Assembly: GCA_028554755.1 (NCBI GenBank)
Contig: JAPTOF010000025.1
Span: forward strand, 2,796,501-2,860,500
Length of the DNA: 64,000 nt
Direction of reading: 5' to 3'
DNA from: Cordia subcordata
Taxonomy: Eukaryota; Streptophyta; Magnoliopsida; Boraginales; Cordiaceae
The notes beneath the pieces are model-generated. The model had not been told where the DNA came from. It was given only the letters and a program-made list of their open reading frames with translations, and searched no databases. Every line of letters begins with the position of its first letter. The first letter of the stretch is position 1. Made by a program: the position numbers and the translations under genes. Shown piece by piece: positions 24,290-34,164 of the stretch.

Positions 24290-25080
24290 CAATGTGAAAT
24301 ATGTGAAAGATATGCTTGTGAATTTGGTAAACAACATAAAGCTGGTTTTAAACCAATTAATAAAGTTGTTACCACTAAAGCCTTGGAATTTGTTTGTATG
24401 GATTTGTTTGGACTTCTAAGCGTTACTAGTCTTTGCGGTGCATGCTGTGTGTTTGTAATTATTGATGATTATAATAGATACACTTGGATCGTTTTTTCTT
24501 ACATCAAAAAGTGAAACCTTCAATAAATTTGCAAAATTTTGCAAAAGAGTGCAAAATGAGAAGGGAAGTTTTGTAAAGAGCATTCATAGTGACAATGGTA
24601 AAGAATTTGTGAATGCATCGTTTGATGAGCTATATGACTTGTATGGCATTGAACATGCCTTTTTGGCTCCTCGCACACCTCGGAAAAATGGGGTTGTTGA
24701 AACGAAAGGCCAATACATTCAAGAAATGTCAAGAACTATGTTAAATGAACATGGATTTCCTACATATTTATGGGCCAAAGAAGTCAATACATCATGCTAT
24801 GTTCTTAATTGTGTGTTGATTAGACCATTCTTGAAGAAAATGCCATATAAGCTTTGGAATGGAAGAAAGCCAAACATTGCCTATTTCAAGGTCTTCGAAA
24901 GTAATTGCTATATTCTCAATACAAAAGACCAACTTGGTAAGTTTGACTAAAAATCATGTGATGCTATTTTCATTAGATATTCTACAAGAGGTAAGGCCTA
25001 TAGAGTCTTCACTAAACAAGAGCATACTATTGAAGAATCTATGCATGTAAAGTTTGATAAAACTAACCTTTTGTGTAGAG
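24290..25080 (+). pseudogene. pol: C integrase (broken)
   Basis: The catalytic core is readable: CMDLFG (about 24395), HSDNG (Asp at about 24591) and the Glu of RKNGVVETKG (about 24699) give D, D and E. The copia-type C-terminal portion follows (RPFLKKMPYKLWNGRKPN, KAYRVFTK). Stops or shifts lie near 24418 and 24950. Little protease sequence can be recognised before it, so a deletion between the Gag zinc knuckle and integrase is likely. Confidence 0.8.
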
Positions 25081-25280
25081 AAAGGACAATGATAAGATTG
25101 TAGGTGATTTAAACTTATGAAAGACAAACATCCTACGACAAATCATCAAAAGGAGAATGAAATATCCCAAGAAGATATGAAAGGTACATCTCTTCAAGAA
25201 CCTATCAATGACGATGATCAAGAGGAAGAAGATGAACTAGTCAACATGAAAACAAGGATTTACCAAGAGCTCGGAAGTTT

Positions 25281-26690
25281 GTGAGAAATCACCCAATTGA
25301 TCAAATTATTGGTGATCCTAGCAAAGAAGTAAGAACAAGAGGTAATGTGAACAATTTTTGTGAACATCATGAATTCTTATCTCATACTAAACCTAAATGT
25401 GTTGATGATTCTTCACATGATAATGATTGGATTGTTGCTATGCAAGAAGAATTGATTCAATTTGAAAGAAACAAAGTTCGAAAATTTGTTGATAGACCAA
25501 ATAATCAATATATTATTGGTACAAAATGGGTTTTTAGAAATAAACTTGATGAAAGTGGCAATATTGTTAGAAATAAAGCTAGATTGGTTGCCCAAGGATA
25601 CAATCAAGAGGAGAGCATTGATTATGATGAGACATATACACCCATTGGATGGCTTGAATCTAATCATACGTTACTTGCTTTTGGATGCTACATGAATTTC
25701 AAATTATATCAAAAGAATGTTAAAAGTGCATTTTTAAATGGTTTTATCAAAGAGAAAGTTTGTTTTGAACAACCTCTGGGATTCAACGATCATAATTTCC
25801 AAACCATGTATTGAAAAAAGCATTGTATGGTTTGAAACAAGCTCCACATGCATGGTATGAACATTTAAGTGGATTTCCTGTGCAAAAAAGTTTTGAAAGA
25901 AGAAAATTGGATTCCACTTTATTTATAAAATGTAATGGCAATGATTTACTATTTATGCAAATATATGTTGATGATATTATTTTTTGTGCTACAATATGAT
26001 TTTGTGCGAGAATTTTGCTAAGTACATGTATCAAGAATTTGAAATAAGCATGATAGGAGAATTGAACTTCTTCCTTGGACAACAAATCAAGCAAATGTAA
26101 GATGGAATCTTCATAAATCAAACCAAGAACATCAAAGAAATACTCAAGAAGTTTGGTTTGGAAGATGTGAAGGAAATTGGCACACAAATGAGCCTATCCA
26201 CAAAGCTTGACAAGGATGAAAAAGGGTATTTAGATGCAGACTTTGCCATATGCAAAGTTGATAAAAAAATGTACAAGAGTTGCTAATTTCTTGGATAATC
26301 GCTAATTTCATGGTCAAGCCAAAAACAAAATAGCATTGCAACTTCCACAACCGAAGCCAAATATAATGTCGCAGGCAATTGTGTTGCACAAATTCTTTGG
26401 ATGAAGCAAAATTTGTGTGATTTTGGACTTAATTTTGAGCACACTCCTATTTATTGTAATAATATTAATACTATTAATTTGACTAAAATCCTATTCAACA
26501 ATTGAGAACAAAGCACATTGAAATTAGATACCATTTTATTCGTAATCATGTGCCAAAAGGAGATATTATACTTAAATTTGTTAGCACTGACAATTAATTA
26601 TCTAATGTTTTAACTAAACCGTTACATGAAGATAGATTTTGAATTATTAGAAGAAATTTAGGTATGATTGATATCACTTATTGATGTTTG
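25281..26690 (+). pseudogene. pol: C reverse transcriptase and RNase H (broken)
   Basis: RT begins at DWIVAMQEEL (about 25425) and runs through GTKWVFRNK, ARLVAQGYNQEE and VKSAFLNGF. After a stop at 25812 it continues with KKALYGLKQAP and the catalytic YVDD (25964-25975). RNase H follows from about 26040 (MIGELNFFLG) to SQKQNSIATSTTEAKY (about 26320) and the end near 26690. The segment joining RT to RNase H (around 26270-26300) is shorter than in intact copia elements, so sequence was lost there. Confidence 0.8.
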
Positions 26691-27147
26691 AAACATGTAT
26701 GAGTGTGATTGAATATGACTTTGATTGGTAAGTTATTGCTTTTTATGTGAAATTATGTGAATTAGAATGAAATTATATATGCATTGCATTAATATTTATG
26801 AAAAAGCCCTAAAAAACAAAAATTTGCCACTGTCGAGTGAACCCTCTTCGTGTCGGTCTACCAAAACCCCCTCCCGAAAGCAGCATTTAAAAAAACCCTT
26901 TATCGGGGTCAGATTTTTAGTACCTGGGTCATTTTGCTTCGTGGATGACTGGCTATAGTATCGGTAAAAACAAAATTGGTGATTTTTCAAATTCCGTTCA
27001 TTTTAACATCTACATATTCCCTCTATACATGACTCTACTCTCACAAAACCCTATTTTGTCTCAAAATTTTTTCGATCAAAAGATCTCCCAACTCATTTTT
27101 CATTAAACCCAATTCACAATCTTCATCTCTACCAATCCAAGTCAACC
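26691..27147 (+). other. C spacer between pol and the env-position ORF
   Basis: About 460 bp, AT-rich at both ends, with no ORF or RNA gene I can support. A spacer at this point is usual in SIRE-type elements before the extra ORF. Confidence 0.5.
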
Positions 27148-28310
27148 ATGAAGAGTGGTCAAACATCAAGAGAAGAAAAGAGAAAGAAGGGTGAAGGCAA
27201 GACTCCAAAACCCTTTAACAAAGAGAGAAGCAAGGTTTTCTGAGTAGATTTAATCAATCAGAGGACATTAGCAGAACATAAGTTGGTGGATTTTGAGTTT
27301 GTTGGGGGGATCAGATTTCAAGGATGGATGGACTATTACACTATGTCAAGTAATGTTCACAAAGCTTTGGCACGTAAATTTTACTACAATATGTCTTCTA
27401 GCATAGAGCATAGGTATAGAATTATTGTGAATAATATTACTATTCCATTATCTAAAAAGTTGATCAGTGAATGCTTCAATTTGCCAACTTCAAATAGGTC
27501 TTTTAAATTTTATAGTGCAAAAGGATTTTCTAGAGGACATGACAAAAACTTTGAAAATTATGTTAAAAAAACTATTTATGGGATGGAGTTGTTGGCAACC
27601 TATGTATAAAGAATTTCCCCAAGCCCATCAATTACCTATGTAAAAGAAAGTGTTTTTCAACTTTGTGAAGAGTATCATTGTGCCTAGGAGTTATAAAGAT
27701 AATAATATTGGTATACAAGAGGCTGTAGTTATGTATCAAATGTATATGGGGAAGGAAATACACTTGCCTGCCATAAATTTAAGCCATATGCATCATGTGA
27801 GCGTGAAGAGTGTTATACTCCCTTATGCAATGGCCTTAACAAACATATTTGAGAAATTTGATAAGATTGGAGAAAGACTTGGTACTCTACCGTCAAGCTA
27901 TATAAAGTTTGGATTAAATGCCGTGTGGAAACAGAAGTACTACAAAGACGTATGGAAACTTGGTTTCAATAAATGTAGCAAATGAAGAACCAGTGGTGGA
28001 AGAAGAAGAAATAAGGAATGTGGAACAAGAAAGGATACCAAGAGGTGAAGTGCAAGTGGAAGAGGAAGTTTCTACCAACCTAAGAGGTTCTATGGAATAT
28101 TTTGGAACACATCATGTATATGCTAGTGAAGCTTCTAGTAGCCAATGGATGCCTACACTCATAGAGGTCATCATGGAAATGAGGGATGACATTTGGGATA
28201 TGAAAGAGAGGCAAATCAACATAGATGAAAGGCAAACCGTGATGAAAGCAACTTTGAAGAGTTTGGTGGATTTTTTCCATATCTCTCCTTTGGGTCCTTA
28301 CAATGACTAA
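27148..28310 (+). pseudogene. C: extra ORF in the env position, resembling the 'putative plant transposon protein' domain
   Basis: The ATG at 27148 opens a Lys/Arg-rich N-terminus (MKSGQTSREEKRKKGEGK). An in-frame TGA at 27241 breaks it, and the frame continues to 27609, shifts to 27650-27985 and again to 27918-28310. The middle reads GWMDYYTMSS, ARKFYYNMSSS, then LISECFNLP. This pattern (large residue-FY-N, strand, short helix) resembles the plant transposon protein domain often found downstream of pol in retroelements. The last block is acidic and then helical (EVIMEMRDDIWDMKERQ), compatible with a coiled coil. No signal peptide or clear membrane segment is visible, so env function is not supported. 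Assignment is by pattern only. Confidence 0.6.
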
Positions 28311-28532
28311 ACTTCTTTCATTCTCTTAATTTTCAAAAACCATCCTTTATATTTCTCCTAACTCAAACAATCTTTAGCATCTAGCATTTTACCTTATCAC
28401 TCTAATATTTCATATTTTGGATTATATCTTAACTATTACTTTAATGGTTTATGTCTTTAACTACTTTGGTGGATGTATGGTTAATGCTTGATTATATTTC
28501 TTTTGGCACTCCCTATGCTTATCTTGTGATCT

Positions 28533-28548
28533 GATGATGCCAAAAAGG
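28533..28548 (+). other. Candidate polypurine tract of element C
   Basis: The purine-rich phrase gccaaaaaggggtgaaa lies about 30 bp before the apparent LTR start. SIRE-type elements have a comparable tract close to the LTR, but this distance is longer than usual, so the exact priming site is uncertain. Confidence 0.45.
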
Positions 28549-28575
28549 GGTGAAATACCTATATATGTTTGAATG

Positions 28576-29665
28576 TGTTGATGGTATATGTGTATGTGTT
28601 GATGATTAATAGGTTGTGTTTTTGTGTGTGTTTGTGTTGCAAATTACTTATATTTTAGAGGTGTTTCGAGCTTTAATAGATGCATTTGTGTAGTACTTAT
28701 GCTAGAGATAGACTTAAGTGAAGTAATTGTACATAGTTGAGTTTAAGAGCTAAATGCTACACTAATTTCTCATTTTTTATGACTTAGGTGATTTCGGGTT
28801 AGTTGCTGAGCTCACACGATAAAGGGCGATAAAGACCAAGGGTGTACGAGTCATGGGGAAGAAGTTGAAAGCAAAGAAGATGAAGAATGAAGACCTCAAG
28901 ATGAACCGGCGAACCGGCTGACCGGCTAGGTAGCCAGTAATTTTAGAGAAGAAAGACTTGTCTGGTTGACCGGACTAGTCAACCGATAATACTAGTGCAC
29001 TCCAAATTTGAGCCGACTGACCCCCTTTTACCTTAATTTTTCTACAATGGTCAAAAATCTTATTACAACTATTTTTCAAATGAGGCATACATATATATAT
29101 GTACATATACATATATATATATATATATATAAAGTGTTATCTTTTGTCTTTTGATAAGAACCCAAGATTTGAGAGCTTCAAAGTTTGAAGAAGCAAAAGT
29201 GATGGAGAGAGCAATATAAGAAGAGCTTTACTTTTTTCAAGACATCTATAGGTCTTGTATTGATTATCAAATCCAGCATGTATTAGACTTTTCTACATCT
29301 TGATATTGTATAAATTTAGGATTTGGGTAGATTAACCTTGTGGGTTCAAACATTAAAAAACAATTGCAATCTGGTCGAAATCAAGTTATAAGTGTTGGTT
29401 TTTAAGTTAGCCAACTTGTGAAAAGCCCAAAGTGTTAGTGGATATATTCAAGTGGGATACTTGGGGAGTGGATATAAACTTGGTGGCCGAACCACTATAA
29501 ATCCTCATATGCTTTACATTTCTTGTTGCATTTTTTGATTCCTACAATACGTTTCTGCTATCAACTCAACAATCAAACTTCAAAAAAAGTGAACATGTGA
29601 TAGAAAAATTTTAATAGCTCTATTCACCTCTCTCGCCCCCCTCTAGAGTTAGCTTGCCACTCGCA
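28576..29665 (+). repeat. 3' LTR remnant of element C with a gypsy LTR fragment inside
   Basis: Only about 24 bp of LTR start (TGTTGATGGTATATG, 28576-28599) remain. Then comes a gypsy LTR fragment (28600-~29025), then the C LTR resumes at about 29026 with ccttaatttttctacaatgg and runs to CACTCGCA at about 29665. About 0.8 kb of the LTR is missing, so a gypsy insertion was followed by a deletion. The second part includes the (AT)n tract at 29089-29131. Confidence 0.75.
28600..29025 (+). repeat. Gypsy LTR fragment inside C's 3' LTR
   Basis: It begins TGATGATTAATAGGTTGTG and resembles the start of LTR L (36567 on) through the phrases about the short A-rich U3 region and the CCGGCTGACCGGCTAGG palindrome cluster (28910-29010). 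It stops abruptly before a TATA box would be reached. The right part of the LTR is deleted, so no TSD can be tested. Confidence 0.7.
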
Positions 29666-31184
29666 TAAAGGAAAGGATGGAAAGCATAAGAAGAAAGGAT
29701 TGCATAATAAGAATGCATCTTCTAAATCTCAAATCCATAAAAGAGGAGCATATGGGTTTGAAGTAACATTTCTACAACAAATTTGAACACATGAAGAAAG
29801 ATTTCATGAAACAGAAGACTTGGTTCGAGAGTAGAGGTAAGCCTAATGCTTTAATGTCTTTGGAATCAAACTTAGTTGTTGTTCCTTATAATACATGGTG
29901 GATTGACTCCAGCTCGCCTACTTATTACTTATATTTTCAATTTGATGCAGGGATTTCTTGTAATCCAGAACAAATTTGAACACATGAAGAAAGACTATTT
30001 TATTTTTAGTTTTTAAAACAGTTCTCAGAATAGTTGTTTTGAAAATCGAAAACAGAGAACAACAGAAACATGTTTTCAAAAACATGTTTTTAGAAACTCC
30101 ATAAAAACAAAGAGGAATTTACTTCACTAATGACAATTTAGTAATTAAAATACTGTTATAATGACAAATACTTTTTTCTTTAATTTATCTCTTCTTTATA
30201 TCTGTTTTGTCATAAAATCAACCAAATAGATTTTTCAAGACTTTTGTCTAAAAAACTATTTTTAAAATATGTTTTGAAGAACTGTTTTGAAAACAAAAAA
30301 CAAAAACAAAAATTGAACAAGCCCTTATATTCATGGGGAACAAATACAAAGCTACAGGTGTAGGAATTGGCACTTATCTTTTAGTTTTAGAGACTAGGTA
30401 TCATTTTAATTTGTTTCAAACCTTTTATGTACCCTCATTTTCTCGTAATTTAGTATCTTTACCAAAACTTGATATTTTCAGATTTTCTTTTAAATTTGGT
30501 TTTGGATCTTTTATTTTGTATAAAACTAACAAGTTAATTGGTTTTGGAATATTATGTGATGGTTTATATAAATTTCATATTGATAAACACTTTTTAGAAT
30601 CTTTAATGACATTTTGTATCATAATGTTATAACTAAGATAGTTGATGAGAAATCTACTAACATCTAGTAGAAATGTTTGGGTCATATATCAAAAGAAAGC
30701 ATAGAGAGGTTAGCAAGAATGTTATCTTATCAAATTTAGACTTTGCTAGTATTGGAGTGTGTATAGATTGCATTAAAGGAAAGCAAACAAAACACATTAA
30801 AAAGGGAGCCACTAGGAGTACACAGCTTCTTGAAATTATATACACCGATATTTATGAACCTTTTGATGTTCCATCTTTGTGTGGAGAAAAATACTTTATC
30901 ACATTTATCAATGATTTTATATTTGTTTATTGCATGAAAAATATCAATTAATGGATGCCCTTGAGTTATATATTTACAAAATTGAAAGGAAATTAGATAA
31001 AAAAAGTGAAAATTATAAGATCTGATAGAGGTGGTGAATTTTATAGGAAATATGAAAGAGTCAAGTCAATGTCCAAGACCTTTCGCTAAGTTCCTCGAAA
31101 AACATGGTATATGTGCTCAACACACTATGCCAAGCACACAACAATAGAATGGTGTGGCTGAAAGGCATAATCGCACATTATTGG
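29666..31184 (+). pseudogene. Element D: decayed Ty1/copia Gag-protease-integrase fragment
   Basis: A copia family different from C. It starts inside a Lys-rich Gag tail (29670-29760), then reads HMKKDFMKQKTWFESRGKPN (29791 on), the typical end of the zinc-knuckle region. Next is the protease start (NTWWIDSSSPTYY), whose usual DSGA/DSGC site reads DSSS, so it is probably inactive. The protease end and pre-integrase domain lie at 30333-30700 (FYVPSFSRNLVSLPKL, LCDGLYKFH). Integrase follows in broken frames (GKQTKHIK around 30780; NGVAERHNRTL at about 31150). It is truncated by LTR F at 31184. A MITE-like insert splits the protease. Confidence 0.75.
29995..30326. mobile_element. MITE-like AT-rich insert in element D
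   Basis: About 330 bp, non-coding, made of A/T runs. Its two ends are imperfect inverted copies: the left arm has agtttttaaaacagttct, and the right arm reads on the complement gttttcaaaacagttcttc, preceded by the motif GGGCTTGTTCAA at the very end. Part of the left terminus corresponding to GGGCTTGTT seems to be missing. It interrupts a protease frame that resumes with MGNKYKATG. The size and structure fit a non-autonomous DNA transposon; the superfamily is not clear. Confidence 0.5.
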
Positions 31185-32775
31185 TGATGCAAAGATCTAA
31201 GTCCCAAAAGCCCGCAAGTGCATGGGTTATGTGTAGCTTAGCATGCAAGTACAAGATCGTATTCCACAGGGAGACAAAACTATGTGTGGTTCTAAGCAAA
31301 GTGTGTTCTAAAAAGCTTCAAAAAACCTAAACTACCTATTTTTGGGTTTTTTCGGATTGAATAGAGCATGAAAGAAATTAAAGAAAGCTAAAAACAAACT
31401 AAGCTAAAGTGTGTGGGAGGAATAGAAATCAAACTAGCTAAGGGGAAGAAACACAAATGATTTAGGATTAGGATGACCTACATTTGATTATAGAGGACTA
31501 CTACACTCTTTTCTAGGGGCTATTTGATGGATTTTAGATTGCTCTAATATAAAGTTCCTAATTAACCACCTTATTATCCTCTAGACCTCGGTGTGGTCTA
31601 TCCTTAGGTCGATCGTCCCTAGAGTATAGCATGGTCCTTATTGCCTAGGGTTTTTAGGCTAGTTACTTAGGCTTTCCAGATGATGTTGATTGATCTTACC
31701 CTAATTTCTAGACCATTAGTTGGGTTTAAAGCTAAAATTTAGTCCAACTAAGGTTGATTAGATTATGCCAGATACTTATTAGCTGGATTTAAAGTTAAAG
31801 AAGCTCAACTACACCTAATCATTAATTGCGCGCCATCAATCATGCATCACAATAGCGATTCAGGCATTCAAAGCACAAATCTATACATATTCTCAATCAT
31901 GGCATTTGTGAACATATAGACATATTCAATTACCAAACGCATGGATATACATGTATTACACCATTTGAACAATAAAGAACCAACATGTATGTAAATTGAG
32001 CATGCTTCACTATTAAGGCATGTAAATACACACATAGACATAAGTGATTATAGCCAATCTTCATAAATCCTTAACACAAACACATAGACATGCTTGAAGC
32101 AATTAATAGCTAGCAAGCATCTAGATAATATATGCTATTCCATTGTGACATATCATCAAACACTTGGACATGTATCAAAGATAGTCATTAAAACCCTCAA
32201 AGTAAAGCATATATTAATCTGTCAAATATCTTATAACAAGATTGTAATAAACTAACCCATAATCATGGTGTTAATCACCTTATAATACTCTACTCAAACA
32301 TAGAATAAAGTAAGATAAAAGGGAGATAAAGAGTCTTCCCTTTTGTCCTTAGCAATCTCTTTACAAAGCTTATACAAATCATCAAATCCATGTGTTTGCT
32401 TTCCCAACAAAAAAAAAACCTTGATTCTATGTGTACATGTGTGTGGAAGAGTGTGCGTGAGGTGGGTAAGAGGGATGGTGTGCTAGGGTTTTAATGATAT
32501 GAAGTGGGTGTGATGGCTTAATGATTAGATTCCCAAAATGGCTAAAAAATTGTGCTTTTATGATTAGATTCCCAAAATGGCTAAAAAATTGTGCTTTTAT
32601 GATTAGATTCCCAAAATGGCTAAAAAATTGTGCTTTTATAATCTCTTCAGCGGCTTAACTAATTGACCTAACCAGTCGACCAATAATTTCCTAATACTTG
32701 ACTGACACAAAACGGGAGCTCTCTAGTCTTGCCAATCAATCGGTACGATCGACCAATATTGAGGGGTGCTCGACC
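31185..32775 (-). repeat. LTR F: truncated gypsy LTR
   Basis: The left end TGATGCAAAG is intact and cuts the D integrase frame after HNRTL. By resemblance to the E and H LTRs its sense strand is -. It contains the variant hairpins at 31716-31735 and 31779-31798, copies of the spaced motif, a triplicated 39-bp unit (32521-32637) and a palindrome cluster (32640-32775). It ends where element G coding sequence begins. No internal sequence is attached, so it is a solo or truncated LTR. Confidence 0.78.
32521..32637 (-). repeat. Three tandem copies of a 39-bp promoter unit in LTR F
   Basis: Units at 32521-32559, 32560-32598 and 32599-32637 look identical. Each contains tgtgctttta followed by tga on the + strand; on the - strand, the LTR's sense strand, each unit boundary reads CATAAAAGCAC. 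That corresponds to the TATA region of related LTRs (ATATAAAAG in E). The identity of the copies suggests a recent slippage or unequal exchange event. Confidence 0.85.
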
Positions 32776-33170
32776 GACAACAATTCTTGCCCTCTGGTTC
32801 TATCTTTTGACCTAATTGTCCTTTCTCAACCGAAAAAGGTTAGTTTATCAAACTTTACATGCATAGATTCTTTAATAGCATGATCTTGTTTAATGAGAAC
32901 TCTATATGCTTTACTTCTAGTAGAGTATCCTACAAAGATATTTTCTCAAGATTTTGAATCAAACTTGCGAAGTTGGTATTTTGTATTGAAAATATAGCAC
33001 TTGCATCCAAGGACCTTGAAATAGGAAATGTTTGGCTTTCTTCCATTCCAAAGCTCATATGGTGTTTTCTTCAAGAATGGTCTAATCAACACACGATTAA
33101 GAACATAACAAGAAGTATTGATTGCTTCGGTCCATAGATATGTAGGCAACTCGTGTTCATTCAACATCAT
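32776..33170 (-). pseudogene. pol: G integrase C-terminal fragment
   Basis: It starts MMLNEHELPTYLWTEAINTS and runs through RPFLKKTPYELWNGRKPN and SKAYRV, the same segment as C 24735-25080. The catalytic residues lie upstream and have been deleted. Stops occur near 32946. The fragment ends where LTR F begins. Confidence 0.75.
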
Positions 33171-34105
33171 TCTTGCTTTCTTTCGTTACTTCACAAGCTT
33201 AGGGCATTTGGATTTGAAGTGTCCCGACGTCTTGCAAATTGAAGCAAATCACTTTTTCATCAACCTTTTCCTTTTCCTTCTTCTTCCAAGAGTCTCCTTT
33301 CTTCATTTTTCTCATCCTCATGAACTTTCTCAAGTTTCTAGCTATTATGGCCATATCATTATCATTTTACCCATTATCTTCTTCATCATCTTCTTCAATA
33401 GCCTTGAATACAAGAGACTTCTTAATTTTCTTTTTTTCTTCATCTCTAAGCCTCTCTTGGTTAAGCACAAAATCTTTCATTTTCAAGTTGCAAATTAACT
33501 TATGAACCAAGACAAGTTCTTAGACTCTCTAATGGAAGTCATTTTAGGCTTGTACTCTTTAGGCAAAGCAAGTAGTATATTTCTATTCAATTCATCATTA
33601 GAGTACTTTTTGCCTAAAACACTTAAGTTATTGATGATTTTAGCAAACCATTGGTTCATCTCATTAGGTGTTTACTGGGCTTCATCCTAAACATCTCATA
33701 CTCATAAATGTACAACCCAATGTTAGTATATTTCACTTAGGTAATACCTTTACATGACATCTTAAACATATCCCAAACTTAATTAGTCGACTTATAATTA
33801 CAAACCTGACTATATTCGATCTCATTTCAAGCACAATGGACAATGTTAAATACCTTTGAGTTCTTTGTGAGTTTGGCTCTATTTTTGTTGGTCAACTCAG
33901 TCTTCTTTTTTGGCACGGTAATCCCATCATCATTGACTTTGTGAGGCACATGTAGACCATCTTGAACCAACATCCAAAGCTCATTGTCAACTGATCGAGT
34001 GTAAATCTCCATTCGACATCGCCAATATGAATAGTTGATTCCATCAAACCTCAGTGGCTTAGATGGTAAAAAATCTTCACTGAACGTAGAAGACCTTTTT
34101 GCCAT
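33171..34105 (-). pseudogene. gag: G Gag (broken)
   Basis: The Gag start (MAKRSSTFSEDF) and the N-terminal domain (34105-33827) are better preserved than in C. The UBN2-type core and Lys/Glu-rich portion continue in shifted frames to a zinc-knuckle remnant at about 33180-33250 (CKTSGHFKSKCPKL). The next bases are already integrase. Compared with C, the coiled-coil, second-knuckle, protease and most integrase sequence (about 1.2 kb) is absent. Confidence 0.75.
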
Positions 34106-34149
34106 GGTCGAACTTCTTACAAGACAATTAGTCTACCCCATAAGACCAA

Positions 34150-34162
34150 GCTCTCGATACCA
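34150..34162 (-). other. Primer-binding site of element G
   Basis: On the - strand this reads TGGTATCGAGAGC, two bases from the LTR end. It is close to the copia initiator tRNA-Met site, with one extra base. Confidence 0.8.
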
Positions 34163-34164
34163 CT

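Larger units (their letters stand above)
22564..28575 (+). mobile_element. Element C internal region: SIRE/Maximus-like Ty1/copia retrotransposon
   Basis: Order: primer site, Gag with UBN2-type core, coiled coil and zinc knuckle, integrase, RT, RNase H, an extra ORF in the env position, and a purine-rich tract. Integrase before RT defines Ty1/copia. A long Gag with a coiled coil, the extra ORF after pol, and LTRs starting TGTTGA fit the SIRE/Maximus lineage. All reading frames are interrupted. C is the oldest element of the left half because B and A sit inside its LTR. Confidence 0.85.

Noticed and set aside
33118..33505. Overlapping + strand hydrophobic ORFs at 33118-33505
   Set aside because: They are the complement of the Lys/Glu-rich Gag of G; antisense of such DNA always reads Phe/Leu/Ser-rich.
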